From: Pyrenochaeta sp. MPI-SDFR-AT-0127
Taxonomy: Eukaryota; Ascomycota; Dothideomycetes; Pleosporales; Cucurbitariaceae
Assembly: GCA_020747015.1 (NCBI GenBank)
Contig: JAGTJM010000004.1
Location: 806,001 to 870,000 of the forward strand
DNA: 64,000 nt
Direction of reading: 5' to 3'
Position numbers and translations under genes: made by a program. Below are positions 44,009-55,700 of this stretch, one piece after another. Below the pieces are notes generated by a model. That model did not search any database, had not been told where the DNA came from, and saw only the letters and a program-made list of their open reading frames with translations. Positions within the stretch are counted from its first letter, which is position 1, and each line of letters starts with the position of its first letter.

Positions 44009-44849
44009 ATGGCGTCCTCCTCATCGTCAACACCGCTGCTCTAGTAGGCTGCCGTCTCCCATACACACGTCTGGCTGCTCCCTTTCTGACCGTGCATAGT
44101 GCATGCATAGCACACAACACCACCGTCCTGGCCGAGCACACTGCCTCGGCATCCTCAAACGCCTCGTCTCTCGTCTCCCTCGTCCTCCCACGCCTCACCC
44201 ACACCACCTCCTCACACAAGACAATCGACCAATCCAAATACTTTATCCACTGCCTCGTCAAATCTCCCGCCGACTTCCCCAGCGCGCAGGCCTCAGCCGG
44301 CGGTCTGACATTCCTTGTCATCGCGGAGCGGGATCTAGGACAGAGAATCCCCTTTGGCTTCCTCACCAACCTAGAGAAAAAGTTCTTTGCCGAATTCGAT
44401 GCATCAGAGACCAATTTCAGCGATTTACCGCCCTACGGGTGTGCCAGCTTCAATGGCGCGCTCAAAAAGTTGATGATCGAGCAAGGCGGCACCCAGGCAG
44501 GCCAGCAGGATGCGCTCCGCACCGCGCAGCGCGAGATCGAAGGCGTGCGCGAGATCATGACGGAGAATATTGAGCGGGTTCTGGAGCGCGGCGAGCACAT
44601 GTCAGTTTTGGTTGACAAGACTGGCCGGCTAGGCGAGAATGCGCGGGACTTCAGGGTCAGGTCGAGGACGCTGAAGAGGAGGATGTGGTGGAAGAATGTA
44701 AAACTCATGGTGCTTTTGGCTCTGGTGGTCATCTTCCTGATCTATCTCTTTGTTGGCTTTGGATGTGGTCTACCTGGTGAGTGATCTTGCTGATTCTATA
44801 AACCAGGCACTAACAAAACACAGCGTGGGGGAGGTGTTTCCGTCATTAA
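44009..44849 (+). CDS. R-SNARE of VAMP7/Nyv1 type (longin domain)
   Basis: Tail-anchored v-SNARE for fusion with the vacuole or late endosome. Exons 44009-44043, 44100-44776 and 44824-44849 give 738 nt (245 aa). The longin domain starts TPLLYACIAHNTTVLAEHT and runs to about residue 140 (GGLTFLVIAERDLGQRIPFGFLTNLEKKFFAEF). The SNARE motif covers IEGVREIMTENIERVLERGEHMSVLVDKTGRLGENARDFRVRSRTLKRRMWW, with the zero-layer Arg in NIERVLERG. One C-terminal membrane anchor follows (VKLMVLLALVVIFLIYLFVGFGCGLPAW). The match to filamentous-fungal Nyv1-like SNAREs is close. An in-frame upstream ATG at 43814 would add a 65-residue Pro-rich extension; I prefer 44009 because MASSSSSTPLLY is the usual start. 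Confidence 0.9.
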
Positions 44850-45240
44850 AAGGCCGAGTGCCAACCCATATAACCTGTATCAATGGAGGAAATCAATTCT
44901 TTATGAGCACATTGTCGCTGCTTTGACACATCGCATCATCCATTCGACTGCACCATGTAACCCTGCTTGAATGTACACATAGGATAAGGTGTTCGGAGTT
45001 GCCATACCATAGCCTGAATCGATTCGCCACTTCTTACTTCTCCATGTTCCGTGCAAATCTCACGAAGCGAAATAATGCCATTACTGCATAAATGAGGGTA
45101 TCATGTGTCCGTGACCATAACCGTAGCCAACCCAAATACCCAATGCAGGTGCCAATCCATCCAGCTCCATGCTAATCGTATCTCGTAAATCATAGTTCAT
45201 CCTTGTCATCCCTGCGAAGCCTCTGCATGATCGACGTCTG
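44850..45240. other. 3'-3' intergenic
   Basis: About 390 bp between the convergent R-SNARE and glucoamylase genes. Nothing recognisable. Confidence 0.4.
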
Positions 45241-46869
45241 TCATAAATCCCTCAGTGTCTTTCTTGCTCGCACTGCTTGAAGGAATGCTCCATAGCTCCA
45301 GGTCAGGTCCTCGGCGCCCCTCATGTATCCTGTGACGCGGTCGAATTGCTCACTCATGCTCCCCTCGGCATCGACATGTGTCTTGACGACTTCGAGGAAC
45401 TGGTCGCCTGTTGCTGTGAGGCGCTCAACAATAGAGTAGAAGAGCGCGTCGCTTGAGCCATAAGTGCCAGGTGTGATATCGAGCGAAGAAGTAGCGAGAA
45501 GAGACTCGAAAAAGGGCAGACCGAGTTCCGTAATGGTCATATTCGCAGACGTTGAGAACTGAGACGCGGTACGATATAGGATCTCGGCGGCAGACGAAGT
45601 ACAGAGAAACCACGGGTTGCCGCCACGATTCGAAGTGCCATAACCGTCATACACGTCTTCAGGATACCTGCCGACTCCCGTTCCCTCAAACACCCACTCT
45701 TCCACATCCCCGTCCTGAGTTTCAGACGGGTTGCTGTTAATAGGGAAACGAGCCTGCTGGTCGCGAGTTAGAGCGAGGAGGGAGATGAGGATCTCATCAG
45801 ACCAAGGCGGATACACTGCGTCATCGTCGGAGCCATCGGCAGGAAGCGCATGGAGAGAACCTAGAAGCAAGCCGCAATCCAATCCACTTCGTTTACTCCA
45901 CAGCGTCTCGACCAAGTGGCCTTTATTCTTGTTCCAGAACTTGCGCAAGAGATTCTCAATATAACCTGCTTGCTCCGCATACCACTCTGCAGCCCCATGA
46001 TCATTAAAAGCCGCAGCGAGTTGTGCTCCCTCGCGCAGACTGCGTGCGCTGGTGATGAGAGTGAAGAAGTGCAATCCCTCAACTTCCTCCCAGAGATCGA
46101 ATCCAGATTGATTCCAGAAGTGGCTGACGTACTCCAAGTCTGCCTTGATGACGCTGTTTGGCGGCATCTCTGTGGTGTAGAAGGGTCCGAAGAAGTCGTC
46201 TGCAGACTCTGAGGTCCACAGCGCAGGATGTGAAGAGTTGTATTCACGGAGGTAGTGCATGAGTGTAAGCGCCCGGAGAGCTGGCCCATCGCGCTGCGGC
46301 CGTCCCCATGAACCTGTAAAGGGTGTGCCGTCGACTGCGAATTTTGGCTCGCCCAGGCCAGAAAGGTCGTCGAATGTGCCTGACGGGTTGGATGTGCGCT
46401 GGATCACGCGCTGTAGAGAAGAGTATGCGTCAAGAATGGTAGACATTTCCGATCCGAGGGATGAGGAAGGGTCGTCAGCGTAAATGTCTACCAGTGCGTT
46501 CATCGTTATAGCGGCATCTCGAACCCCTTCAGTCTAGTCAGCATCCAAGCAGTCCTGCAGCGCAAAGTAGGCATTCTTACATTGATACCAGTAATCTGGC
46601 CCGGCTTGACTCGGACTTGCGATCACTGTACCATCTGCCACACCTCTACCGGCAACGTTCCTCCCACCAGGCGCTACATTCGCAAGCAGCTTGTCTAACG
46701 CTATCCGCTCTTCTTGCTCTATCCACGCATCGAGAGTGTGTTGTAAGGGCTGCTGCAATTTCTGTGTATGCCCAGCGCTTGCGAAGCTGCTCAAGTGAGG
46801 GAGAGGCGGTATTGAGAACGCATAGGTGTGATGTAAGAAACTCGCAAGAAGAACTGTGGGGAGAAGCAT
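45241..46869 (-). CDS. secreted glucoamylase, GH15, no starch-binding domain
   Basis: Exo-acting glucan 1,4-alpha-glucosidase that releases glucose from starch or oligosaccharide ends. Exons on the minus strand: 46869-46581 and 46526-45241, giving 1,575 nt (524 aa). A signal peptide (MLLPTVLLASFLHHTYAF) precedes the catalytic domain. GH15 motifs include GPDYWYQWVRDAAITMNAL, GEPKFAVDGTPFTGSWGRPQRDGPALRA and FDLWEEVEGLHFFT with the general acid Glu. RNGGNPW-type SNRGGNPWFLCT and GAEDLTWSYGAFLQAVRAR, which holds the base Glu, complete the set. The protein ends right after the catalytic domain, so there is no CBM20, as in the smaller Saccharomycopsis-like glucoamylases. The intron (54 bp) lies in the conserved WYQ/W segment. 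Confidence 0.93.
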
Positions 46870-47861
46870 AGCGGCCGAGGATGATGAAGGTGAAATTGAA
46901 TGCCGAACTAGTTACAGAGGTCGAGGTATAAGATTCAGCAGGTCATAATAGCGCGCACTTGCGCAGATATTGAGGAAAGGAAAATATAAGAGCAGTGTAG
47001 CCAGGCTCTGCTAGGATGCAGGTGAGTCGTTCTCGAGGTGTTAGTTGTTAGAACGATCAAGGGAAAGAAGTGAACGATTGCAACGACCAGGCTCCCGCTC
47101 CCGCCGACATGCTCCGCCGCTTCCATGATCATGACGATGACCATGTGCCAACGTTAGCCAGCATTAGCGACTTGACAGCGAGTAGCAGAACTGGGCGGTG
47201 AGAACCGATGTGTGCGTGTGATGATGTTGCCGGGATGCAGGAACGCCACGCTACAGTGATCATGGGGCGAGCAACGAGCCAATAGGGGTGGACCAGACCT
47301 CCGGCACTCCGATTCAAGGTCGATGAACTGTGGTTGGAGGGGTTTGAATGAGCCTCGGATGTGTCTGGTACCGGTCTGGAGGGGCAATTGTGAGGGGCAC
47401 CAGGGGATGGAGTACGCCATAGCGGTTCCTGAGTCCATAATGAAACATGCCTGAACCTCAGATGGCCAAAGTAACCATATTTCTGCCTCAGCATGCCTCC
47501 AATTACTTCTTAGCAGTCATATGATTAAGCGATAGTTGCCTACAAAGATACACGGTTGCCGTGACATTAATAGATTGTAAAAACCAAAGAAATGACGGAT
47601 AAGTATTCGACTAGAAATTACGCTCGTGATGCAGACGGCGCCAAAAAAAAAGGACAATACCCGAAAGATCAAGGTTTCATAGACCTCAGAAAGACAGAGA
47701 ACGCCGCTTTTCAGACGTGTATTCCCATGGGGAATTCCACTGAGGCAAAATACCAACCCATATGCAATGTGAATGCCATAAATACAAACGCAAACCATGC
47801 AAAATGCCGCAAAAACGCCCAATCATGCAAAATCCAGGTATCACTACAACCCAGCTATATG
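46870..47861. other. intergenic between glucoamylase and YVC1 genes
   Basis: About 990 bp. Short open stretches at 47129-47494 (-), 47517-47822 (-) and 47592-48089 (+, running into the YVC1 gene antisense) carry no domains. There is an A-tract near 47,643. Confidence 0.4.
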
Positions 47862-50800
47862 CTAGAGGCTGGAACCCATCCGATCCTCTCCACTGTCTCT
47901 CCTACTGATTCTCTTCTTTCCCTTTCCCTTTTTCTTAATCAGCTCATTCGGTGGCGTGTGCGTTCCGCGACTACCAGTCTGACTGTCTCCTTGCTTCAGT
48001 CCCTTGACCTCTTTCAACACGTCCCGGAAACCTTCCTCCAGTGTCGTCATTCTGGCCAACATGATTCTACTCATGCGGTTCGATTCTGACTCCGTGTCGC
48101 TTCCCTTTTTTTCACGTGCCTTCATTCGGGCAGCTAGTTCAAACTGGGTTGTAAACGACGCGGGGATTGTGTTGAGATTGCCAAAGTTAGGATTGAGGTT
48201 GTTATCCCCAAGATCTGAAGCAAGATCAAGAGCAACTGCATTGAAAGATGGTGCGCGTTGCCTGTGGTTTATGGCGAGGAAGTTAGCCATATTAGGTGCT
48301 TGACGAACTATCTCACGTGGCGGCATAATCGCGCGAGGCCGCGACGCTGCCCCGGCGGCTCCTTGGAGACGCTTCGGCGTGCGAACGCCGGCCGCAATCG
48401 GTCCATCCATGCGACCAGGAGTTGTGGTTCCAGTCGCTGTCCCACTACGTGTGCCTGTCTTGGGGCGTTTCTCACCAGACGAAGGACGCGAGACGTCGAT
48501 TCGGTCTTTTGTAGGGCTGAAGAGAACAGTGCTAGTAGACAGATTGCGGTTATGCCCGGGTTTTGACTTGGCGTGTCTCTTACTGGGCGACACATCGTGC
48601 TGGCTCTGACCGCTAGTCTCAGATTGAGAAGCTGTTCTGTCTGGGGTACGTGCTGCCGTTCTCGGAAGTGCAGCCATCGGAGTACGGAAAAATTCTTCGT
48701 CTGAAGATTCATGCCTGGTCTGTGGCTGTTTATTCTCCGCGTCAGAGCCTGGAGCGACGCGTGGTGTTGTCTGGTTCTCGGAACTCGCGTGGTCGTCTTC
48801 ATCATCTCCATCGGCATCAGTCTGCTGTGGTGCCTCTTCCAAGTCCATGTCTGGCTCGTCCTCTTCCGCTATGGGCCGGGCGAACGTCGTAATCATATCA
48901 TCTGGGTCTGAGGCCACAGTCCTGGTCGCCGAAAGCGGATGTCTTCGCCTGGGCTGGCCTGCAGTTCTTGCACGGCGCAGATATGGCCTGTTCCGACCCT
49001 CGAGCCGGTCCAGGACTGATCGCGTGTCCTCCTGCGGCGGAATAACCTCGTCATCGTCGCCCATCTCTTGCATCCAATTCTTCACCACGTTACTCGAATT
49101 CCTTCTGCCAGTCGGGTATTGGGACGGCGCCCGAATACTTGGATCGCGATACGGACGGCGAAAGACTTCTTCGAGCGCACGGTCTTTATGAAATGTTGTG
49201 ACAGAAGGCTCGCGTAGGCGGGGACTGAACATTTCAACAGGACCTCGGATGCTGAAGGCAGGAATAGGTGCCTTTGATTCTTGTCGACCGCGAGTCTCAA
49301 CGAGATCTGTCGGTCCATATGAGAGGTGCGACAGAAGCACACGCTCGTAGAGGAATATCGTGAAGAGGATTGGGATGTGCGTCAGTTTGATGACCAGTCG
49401 GTTCATGCGCAAAAATTTCTTGAAAGGCATCATGTACTTGAAAGGGATGAGTAACCACCCAATGATGTTTGTTGGCGGGATGTACGAGAAGAGCGCATCC
49501 GACTTGACCATGGAGATTGTGTTGACTGCAAATAGGAACTGGTGTTCTTCTTCAGCGTTCTTGACCACAGCCATGAATGAATTGGTGAGGACCGTCACTA
49601 GAATCGTGACAATGAGGACTAAAATCGCGGTACAGTTAGTAAATTTTTAAGCAGGTGAAATGGATGTACTGTAGTCCTACTTACAGTGACAGATGAAAAG
49701 GAAGAGCGCCAATAGTCCTTTTCCTAAGACATTGACCTCTCCCCAAAGATCCCAAGCAGCCGGCGTGAAACCCATGATCAGTTGAAATATGGAGTACGCG
49801 GCGTCTGGGGCTCCAAGGTCCCTTTTGAAAGCCATGCTAAAGGCGACAAAGAAACCACTGCAACTTATGACAATCAAGATGAGAATAGCGACCAGGTCCA
49901 TAGCCATCATCTTAAATGCAATGAGCAATTGCGAGAAGTATCGATAGTGATCCAAGGCTGAGAAGAGGCGAGGAAAGAGCAAGACAGCCGTGGCTCCAAG
50001 AACATCATACGCCATAGCTGCGATGTTGTGCCGACTGACATCTGGCATAAGAATCCCGTAGAGGCGCAAGATGTAGTAGGCCATGAACATGAGAAGGATG
50101 CCTAGATCAAAGGCGTTCCAAACAGACATGATGTAGAGCCCAAAACCTTGCTCAGAAAAGCCAACGACTTCATCCAGCATGTACCCAGCGCTCCAAAACC
50201 AGAAGAGCACTTCGAGGGCAGTAATATCATCAGATTTCTCTGCGAGCACAGCCAAGAACAGGCCCAACATGATTCCGAAAGACAACATAGAAAACAGGTT
50301 GCGGTAGCGGGGAACTCGAAGACGAGACAGTTTGAAGAGTGAGGCATCATGGGGATCGTACAGAGTGACTGTGCGTCTCAGGAGGGAGGCAGGCGGAGGG
50401 AGAGGAGGGGCTTGCTTTGTAGGGGAGAGGAGACGAGACGGTCCTGTGCCTGGTGAGACATCCCCAAACCTGTTATTGGCGCGACTGAGGGGAGAGTCGG
50501 GCTTCCTATGCAGACTGTCGGCGACAGAGTGGAAGACAATAGTGCCAGCCCAGATGGCCTCTAGTTGACGCACAACAAGAGGGTGGGCGAGGAACTTCTT
50601 GGCCTGGGCGCGAATAGCAATTTCGAGCGTGGAGATGCGGGCAGAGCGGGGAGGTTGTCGCGCCCAGTTTGGACCGCTAGGAGTCGCAGATCCCGGTAGA
50701 GGTGTATTCAGGCCTTGGAGCGGATCGAAGTCGTAGGAGAGGGCGTCAATCAACTCGCGGGTGGAGAACTCCTTTAGCAGCCGCATAGCCAGAAGCTCGC

Positions 50801-51329
50801 AAATAAGTGCTCGTGTCTTGCTCACGCCCATATTCCCAGGCTTCTCCTCTGCCTCCCTCCTGAATTGTAGGCAGTTGGCGAGCAAGCAGTATAGGGCGCC
50901 GCGTGAGAAGTGGTCGGAACGAATCTGCTGCTGGATGGGCTTGACGAGAAACTGTGAGACCTGCGGCGAGCGCAATTGGTCCCAGGAGAGGGTTGTCTCA
51001 CATCGCTGGACGAGGACTATGCGGATTGCGTGGGTGGTGTTGTATATGGGTAGGCGATCTAGAATATTTGTTAGCGCAGCATACAGAGTAGTGGCTCAAG
51101 ACATACCCAGAACCTCTGAGGAGAAGACCGGTAGCAAAGGCCCGTCGCGTTGCCGGTCCTCATCCTCATCGTCGACCTCGCCATCGTACTGTGTTATGAT
51201 CTCTGGGTAGTCATCGTCTGCCTCGGATGCCTCCCCATTCTGGCGACTGCGATACCTATTCAAGGCAGCAAGGAGAGGCGTAGTTTCAGATGGACGGCTT
51301 TTCTTTGACCGCAACAGTGAGGCGAACAT
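47862..51329 (-). CDS. YVC1: TRP-type vacuolar cation channel, YVC1-like
   Basis: Calcium-permeable channel that releases Ca2+ from the vacuole. Exons on the minus strand: 51329-51107, 51058-49685 and 49618-47862, giving 3,354 nt (1,117 aa). The acidic N-terminus leads into DRLPIYNTTHAIRIVLVQRCETTLSWDQLR and further helices. The six membrane helices lie roughly at residues 310-560 (FSMLSFGIMLGLFLAVLAEK, AFDLGILLMFMAYYILRLYGIL, AILILIVISCSGFFVAF). The pore region is IFQLIMGFTPAAWDLW, and the last helix is FICHFLIVTILVTVLTNSFMAVV. The C-terminal 500 residues are charged, Ser/Pro-rich and disordered, with a final coiled coil (ARMTTLEEGFRDVLKEVKGLK). The tail is longer than in yeast Yvc1 but similar to other moulds. 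Confidence 0.9.
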
Positions 51330-52735
51330 GGATTCGAGCTCAAGCCTCCAGCTGAGATGCGGTTCCCGTCAGCGTCGCCGTTGGGGAGGGCAGAAGGAAT
51401 AGAAATTGAGTGGAGCAAACAGGAGGTTTCACTACGGCAGAGCACCCGAGATGATAACAGGCTCGTGGACCGCGCTCCTTCCCGGTTTCGATACCACTAC
51501 CCCCAATTCACCGCCTCGAGGCCTCCAAGCCGCATCCTAGGCTTTTGTAGTCATGAGGCCATGGTGAAGAGCCATCATGGAGGCGCGCCCTTATCTGCGC
51601 GGCGGATTGAGGCCATGGCGACCAATGGCAGCATCAGCACCCCACACACGCGACGCTCACAGGCAATCCAGATTGCCATGGCCGACAGGGAGGTGCAGCA
51701 CATAGTCGATGGCGCCATGGAGCCGATGGACAAAAGTGGGCAATCCTGTTCATACCGAATCGCTTGTGCATGGTGCCGTCCGGGGTACAGAATGCATCCG
51801 ATGCCTCAGATCGGCCTTCACATGCAGCCCGTTGTCCCTGTGTGTATCGCACCGTGTAACTTAAAAGGCTGCAGCGCCCTGTCTTTGAGCCCGCAAAATG
51901 AAGCAATGTCTTCATACGGCGTCGGTTCAATTTCAACATCATTGCAGTTCCGCTTGATGTGATTTCTCACACGGCATCCCTTTCTATCCCAGTGTCAGCG
52001 CGGTGTCGTGTGTACACAGAGGACCGTTTTGCTGGATTTTTTTATTATTTCCATGTGTCATAAGGCGTCGACAGGTTCCAACTGCATCCTCGATATCGGA
52101 GGCACACAGACGCCTCCGAAACGCGCAAGCAGATGGTGATGTCGGCCTGCATCCAACGTTGGATCACAGCGCCGATCATCGCTACACTGCTGCAAGGTCG
52201 TTGTTGAGACGCGCCACAATTGGCGGCTTTGGCGACAGGGTGATGCTCGCTTCCACACCGCATCTTTCATTTATTGTCGCTTGGAGGGTGAAAAAAAAGG
52301 AGCCTCTTCGGAAATCGAGTGTTGATCGAGTCTTGGGGAAAATCGTGCATGTCGCGTCATGGCTGGCGGCCTGCACGCGTTTCAACCGTCGCTGACGGGC
52401 AGATGACAGAACCAGGGCACGTCGAGGCCACAGCAATGCGAAGAACCGTAGTAGACAGACAGATCGCACATGAAAGGCTCACAGCAATAACACACACAGT
52501 GCGTCTCAGCGCGTCGGTGATGACATTTCAAGCACAGCGCGGCGGTGATGGTGGTGGGGCAATTTGAGAGCCAATCGGACCCCGCATGCACTAGACTTCT
52601 CTCTAAATTTTGCAGTGATTGTTGAAACTTTTTTTTCTCAGCTAACGCCAGTTCTTGTCCTTCACTCACAATTGTCTGGCAGGCTCGCATTCATAGGGTT
52701 ACTGAGCCCTCGAGCTGTCTCTCATACCCTTCAAA
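51330..52735. promoter_or_regulatory. divergent promoter region of YVC1 and the CAD-like gene
   Basis: About 1.4 kb between two divergent ATG codons. The open stretch 51357-51962 (+, 201 codons) has no recognisable domain and is antisense-overlapped at 51634-51942; I do not call it. A polypyrimidine tract (T8, then CTCAG) at about 52,630-52,640 could be a 5' UTR intron acceptor of the CAD-like gene. Confidence 0.4.
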
Positions 52736-55700
52736 ATGGCTCTACGCCCGGATGACAGCCAGAATCTGGCTCTCGAGCTGCAGGATGGCTACGCCTGCTT
52801 CGGACAGAGCTTCGGTGCCGACAAGAGCATTGCTGGAGAATTGGTCTTCCAGACTGGCATGGTGGGATATCCAGAGTCCATCACTGACCCCTCATACCGC
52901 GGCCAAATCTTGGTCATGACTTTTCCCCTCGTCGGCAACTATGGTGTGCCCTCACGAGACGAGATGGACAGCCTGCTCAAGGACATTCCCGCGCACTTTG
53001 AGGCAAAGGAAATCCACATTGCAGGCTTGGTTGTTGCTTCATATGCCGAGGAAGAATATTCTCATCACCTGGCCACCTCTTCGCTGGGTGCATGGTTGAA
53101 GGAGCAGGGGGTGCCCGCCATCACCGGCGTGGACACGCGAGCGCTGACGAAGCGTATTCGCGAGGAAGGAAGCATGCTTGCTCGTCTTCTGCAGCGGACT
53201 GGACCCAACCCCGTCCCAATTGCCCTGCCCGCCGATGCTGCGGCGCCCATAGACGACCAAGTCGAGGATTGGAGGGGCAGCTTCGAACAGCTCGAATGGG
53301 TAGATCCAAACACCAAGAATCTGGTCGCAGAAGGTAATTCAACCTGCACTGTCTTTCACAGAATCAGTCTGACTCGCGCGCAGTGTCCATCAAAGAACCC
53401 AAGCTCTACTCTCCCGACCCCGCAACCGCTCTCAAGCATCCCTCTGGCCGCCCAGTCCGCGTAGTCACCGTTGATGTCGGTCTTAAATACAACCAGCTCA
53501 GATGTTTGGTGAGGCGAGGCGTCGAGGTCCTGCAGGTGCCGTGGGACTATGACTTCCCCCAGCTGGCTGGCAAGGATTACGATGGCCTGTTCATCTCCAA
53601 CGGCCCTGGCGATCCAGCAAAGATGGAGGCCACTGTAAAGCACATCAAGGCAGCCATGGATGAGGCCCGAACACCCATCTTCGGAATCTGTCTTGGCCAC
53701 CAGCTGCTCGCCCGGGCGGCGGGTGCTGACACACTGAAGATGAAGTTTGGTAACCGCGGTCACAACATTCCCTGCACCAGCTTGCTCACTGGAAAATGCC
53801 ACATTACCTCACAAAATCACGGTTATGCCGTAGACTCGAAGACCCTCCCCCATGGCTGGGAAGAGCTCTTTGTCAATGCCAATGACGGCAGCAACGAGGG
53901 CATTCGACACGTGCGAAGACCTTATTTTAGCGTGCAGTTCCATCCCGAACACACCCCTGGTCCCCGCGATACCGAATACCTGTTCGATATCTTCATCAGC
54001 ACCATCGAGAAGGCCATCAAATCCTCAGAAGTTATGTCTCAAGCTGTCGAGTTCCCAGGTGGCACCTTTGAGGAGAACAAGAAGTCCTCTCCAAGGGTCG
54101 ATGTCAAGAAAGTACTTGTCCTCGGTAGTGGAGGCCTGAGTATCGGCCAGGCTGGAGAGTTTGACTACTCTGGAAGTCAGGCTATCAAGGCACTCAAAGA
54201 AGAAGGCATCTACACCATCTTGATCAACCCTAACATCGCAACCATTCAAACCTCCAAGGGCCTTGCCGACAAAGTCTACTTTCTACCAGTCAACGCAGAT
54301 TTTGTGCGCAAAGTCATCCAGAAGGAACGCCCAGATGGTATCTACGTCACTTTCGGTGGTCAGACTGCCCTGCAAGTGGGTATCCAGCTCAAGGATGAAT
54401 TTGAGGGACTCGGCGTCAAGGTTCTCGGTACGCCAATTGACACTATCATCACCACCGAAGATCGAGAACTCTTTGCGCGAAGCATGGAGTCGATCGGCGA
54501 GAAATGCGCCAAGTCAGCATCAGCCAACAATGTGGACGAAGCTATGCGTGCTGTAAAAGACATTGGCTTCCCTGTCATTGTGCGAGCTGCATACGCTCTC
54601 GGAGGACTTGGTAGTGGATTTGCGGAGAACGACGAGCAACTCCTTGATCTCTGCAACAAAGCCTTCGCTGCGAGCCCCCAGGTTCTCATCGAGCGCAGTA
54701 TGAAGGGATGGAAAGAAATCGAATACGAAGTCGTCCGAGACGTTCGAGACAACTGCATCACTGTCTGTAACATGGAGAACTTCGATCCATTGGGCATCCA
54801 CACTGGAGACTCCATCGTTGTTGCACCATCCCAAACCCTTTCAGATGAAGACTACAACATGTTGCGAACCACCGCTGTGAATGTCATTCGTCATCTCGGT
54901 GTTGTCGGAGAATGCAACATTCAATACGCCTTGAATCCCTTCTCCCGCGAATACTGCATCATTGAGGTAAACGCTCGTTTGTCGCGATCGTCTGCTCTCG
55001 CCTCAAAGGCCACTGGCTACCCTCTCGCTTTTGTTGCAGCTAAACTTGGCCTCAACATCCCTCTAAACGAGATCTCCAATTCTGTCACGCGTGTCACCTG
55101 CGCATGCTTTGAACCTTCGCTCGACTATGTCGTCGTCAAAATCCCTCGATGGGATTTGAAGAAGTTTACTCGCGTTTCAACACTCTTGGGTTCATCTATG
55201 AAGAGCGTAGGCGAAGTCATGAGCATTGGTCGAACTTTCGAAGAAGCCATCCAAAAAGCCATTCGGGAAATTGACCCCAGTAACCTTGGTTTCAACGAGA
55301 CTGCAGCTTTGATGCAGATTGATGAGGAGCTGCAAACGCCTTCCGATCAGAGATTGTTCGCCATCGCAAACGCAATGAAGTCTGGATACAGTGTTGATAA
55401 GATCTGGGAGATGACGAAGATCGACAAATGGTTTCTCAGCAGGCTCAAAGCCCTTAGCAACTTCGAGAAGTCAATGTCAAGCTACAACACTGCAAGTATC
55501 AGCGCGCCTTTAATGAAGAAGGCCAAAGCGCTAGGTTACTCCGATCGCCAGCTTGCCAAGTTTTGGGGTTCTAACGAGCTTGCTGTGCGTCGCGTTCGTG
55601 TCGATGCTGGCATCCTCCCAGTCGTCAAACAGATTGATACTGTCGCTGCTGAGTTCCCGGCGGTCACGAATTATCTTTATCTCACGTACAACGGCACTGA

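Noticed and set aside
47592..48089. 165-codon plus frame overlapping the YVC1 3' end
   Set aside because: No domain; much of it is antisense to the YVC1 Lys/Arg-rich tail.
51357..51962. 201-codon plus-strand frame between YVC1 and the CAD-like gene
   Set aside because: No domain or conserved pattern, antisense-overlapped at 51634-51942, and it starts just at the YVC1 leader. It looks like chance in a GC-moderate promoter.
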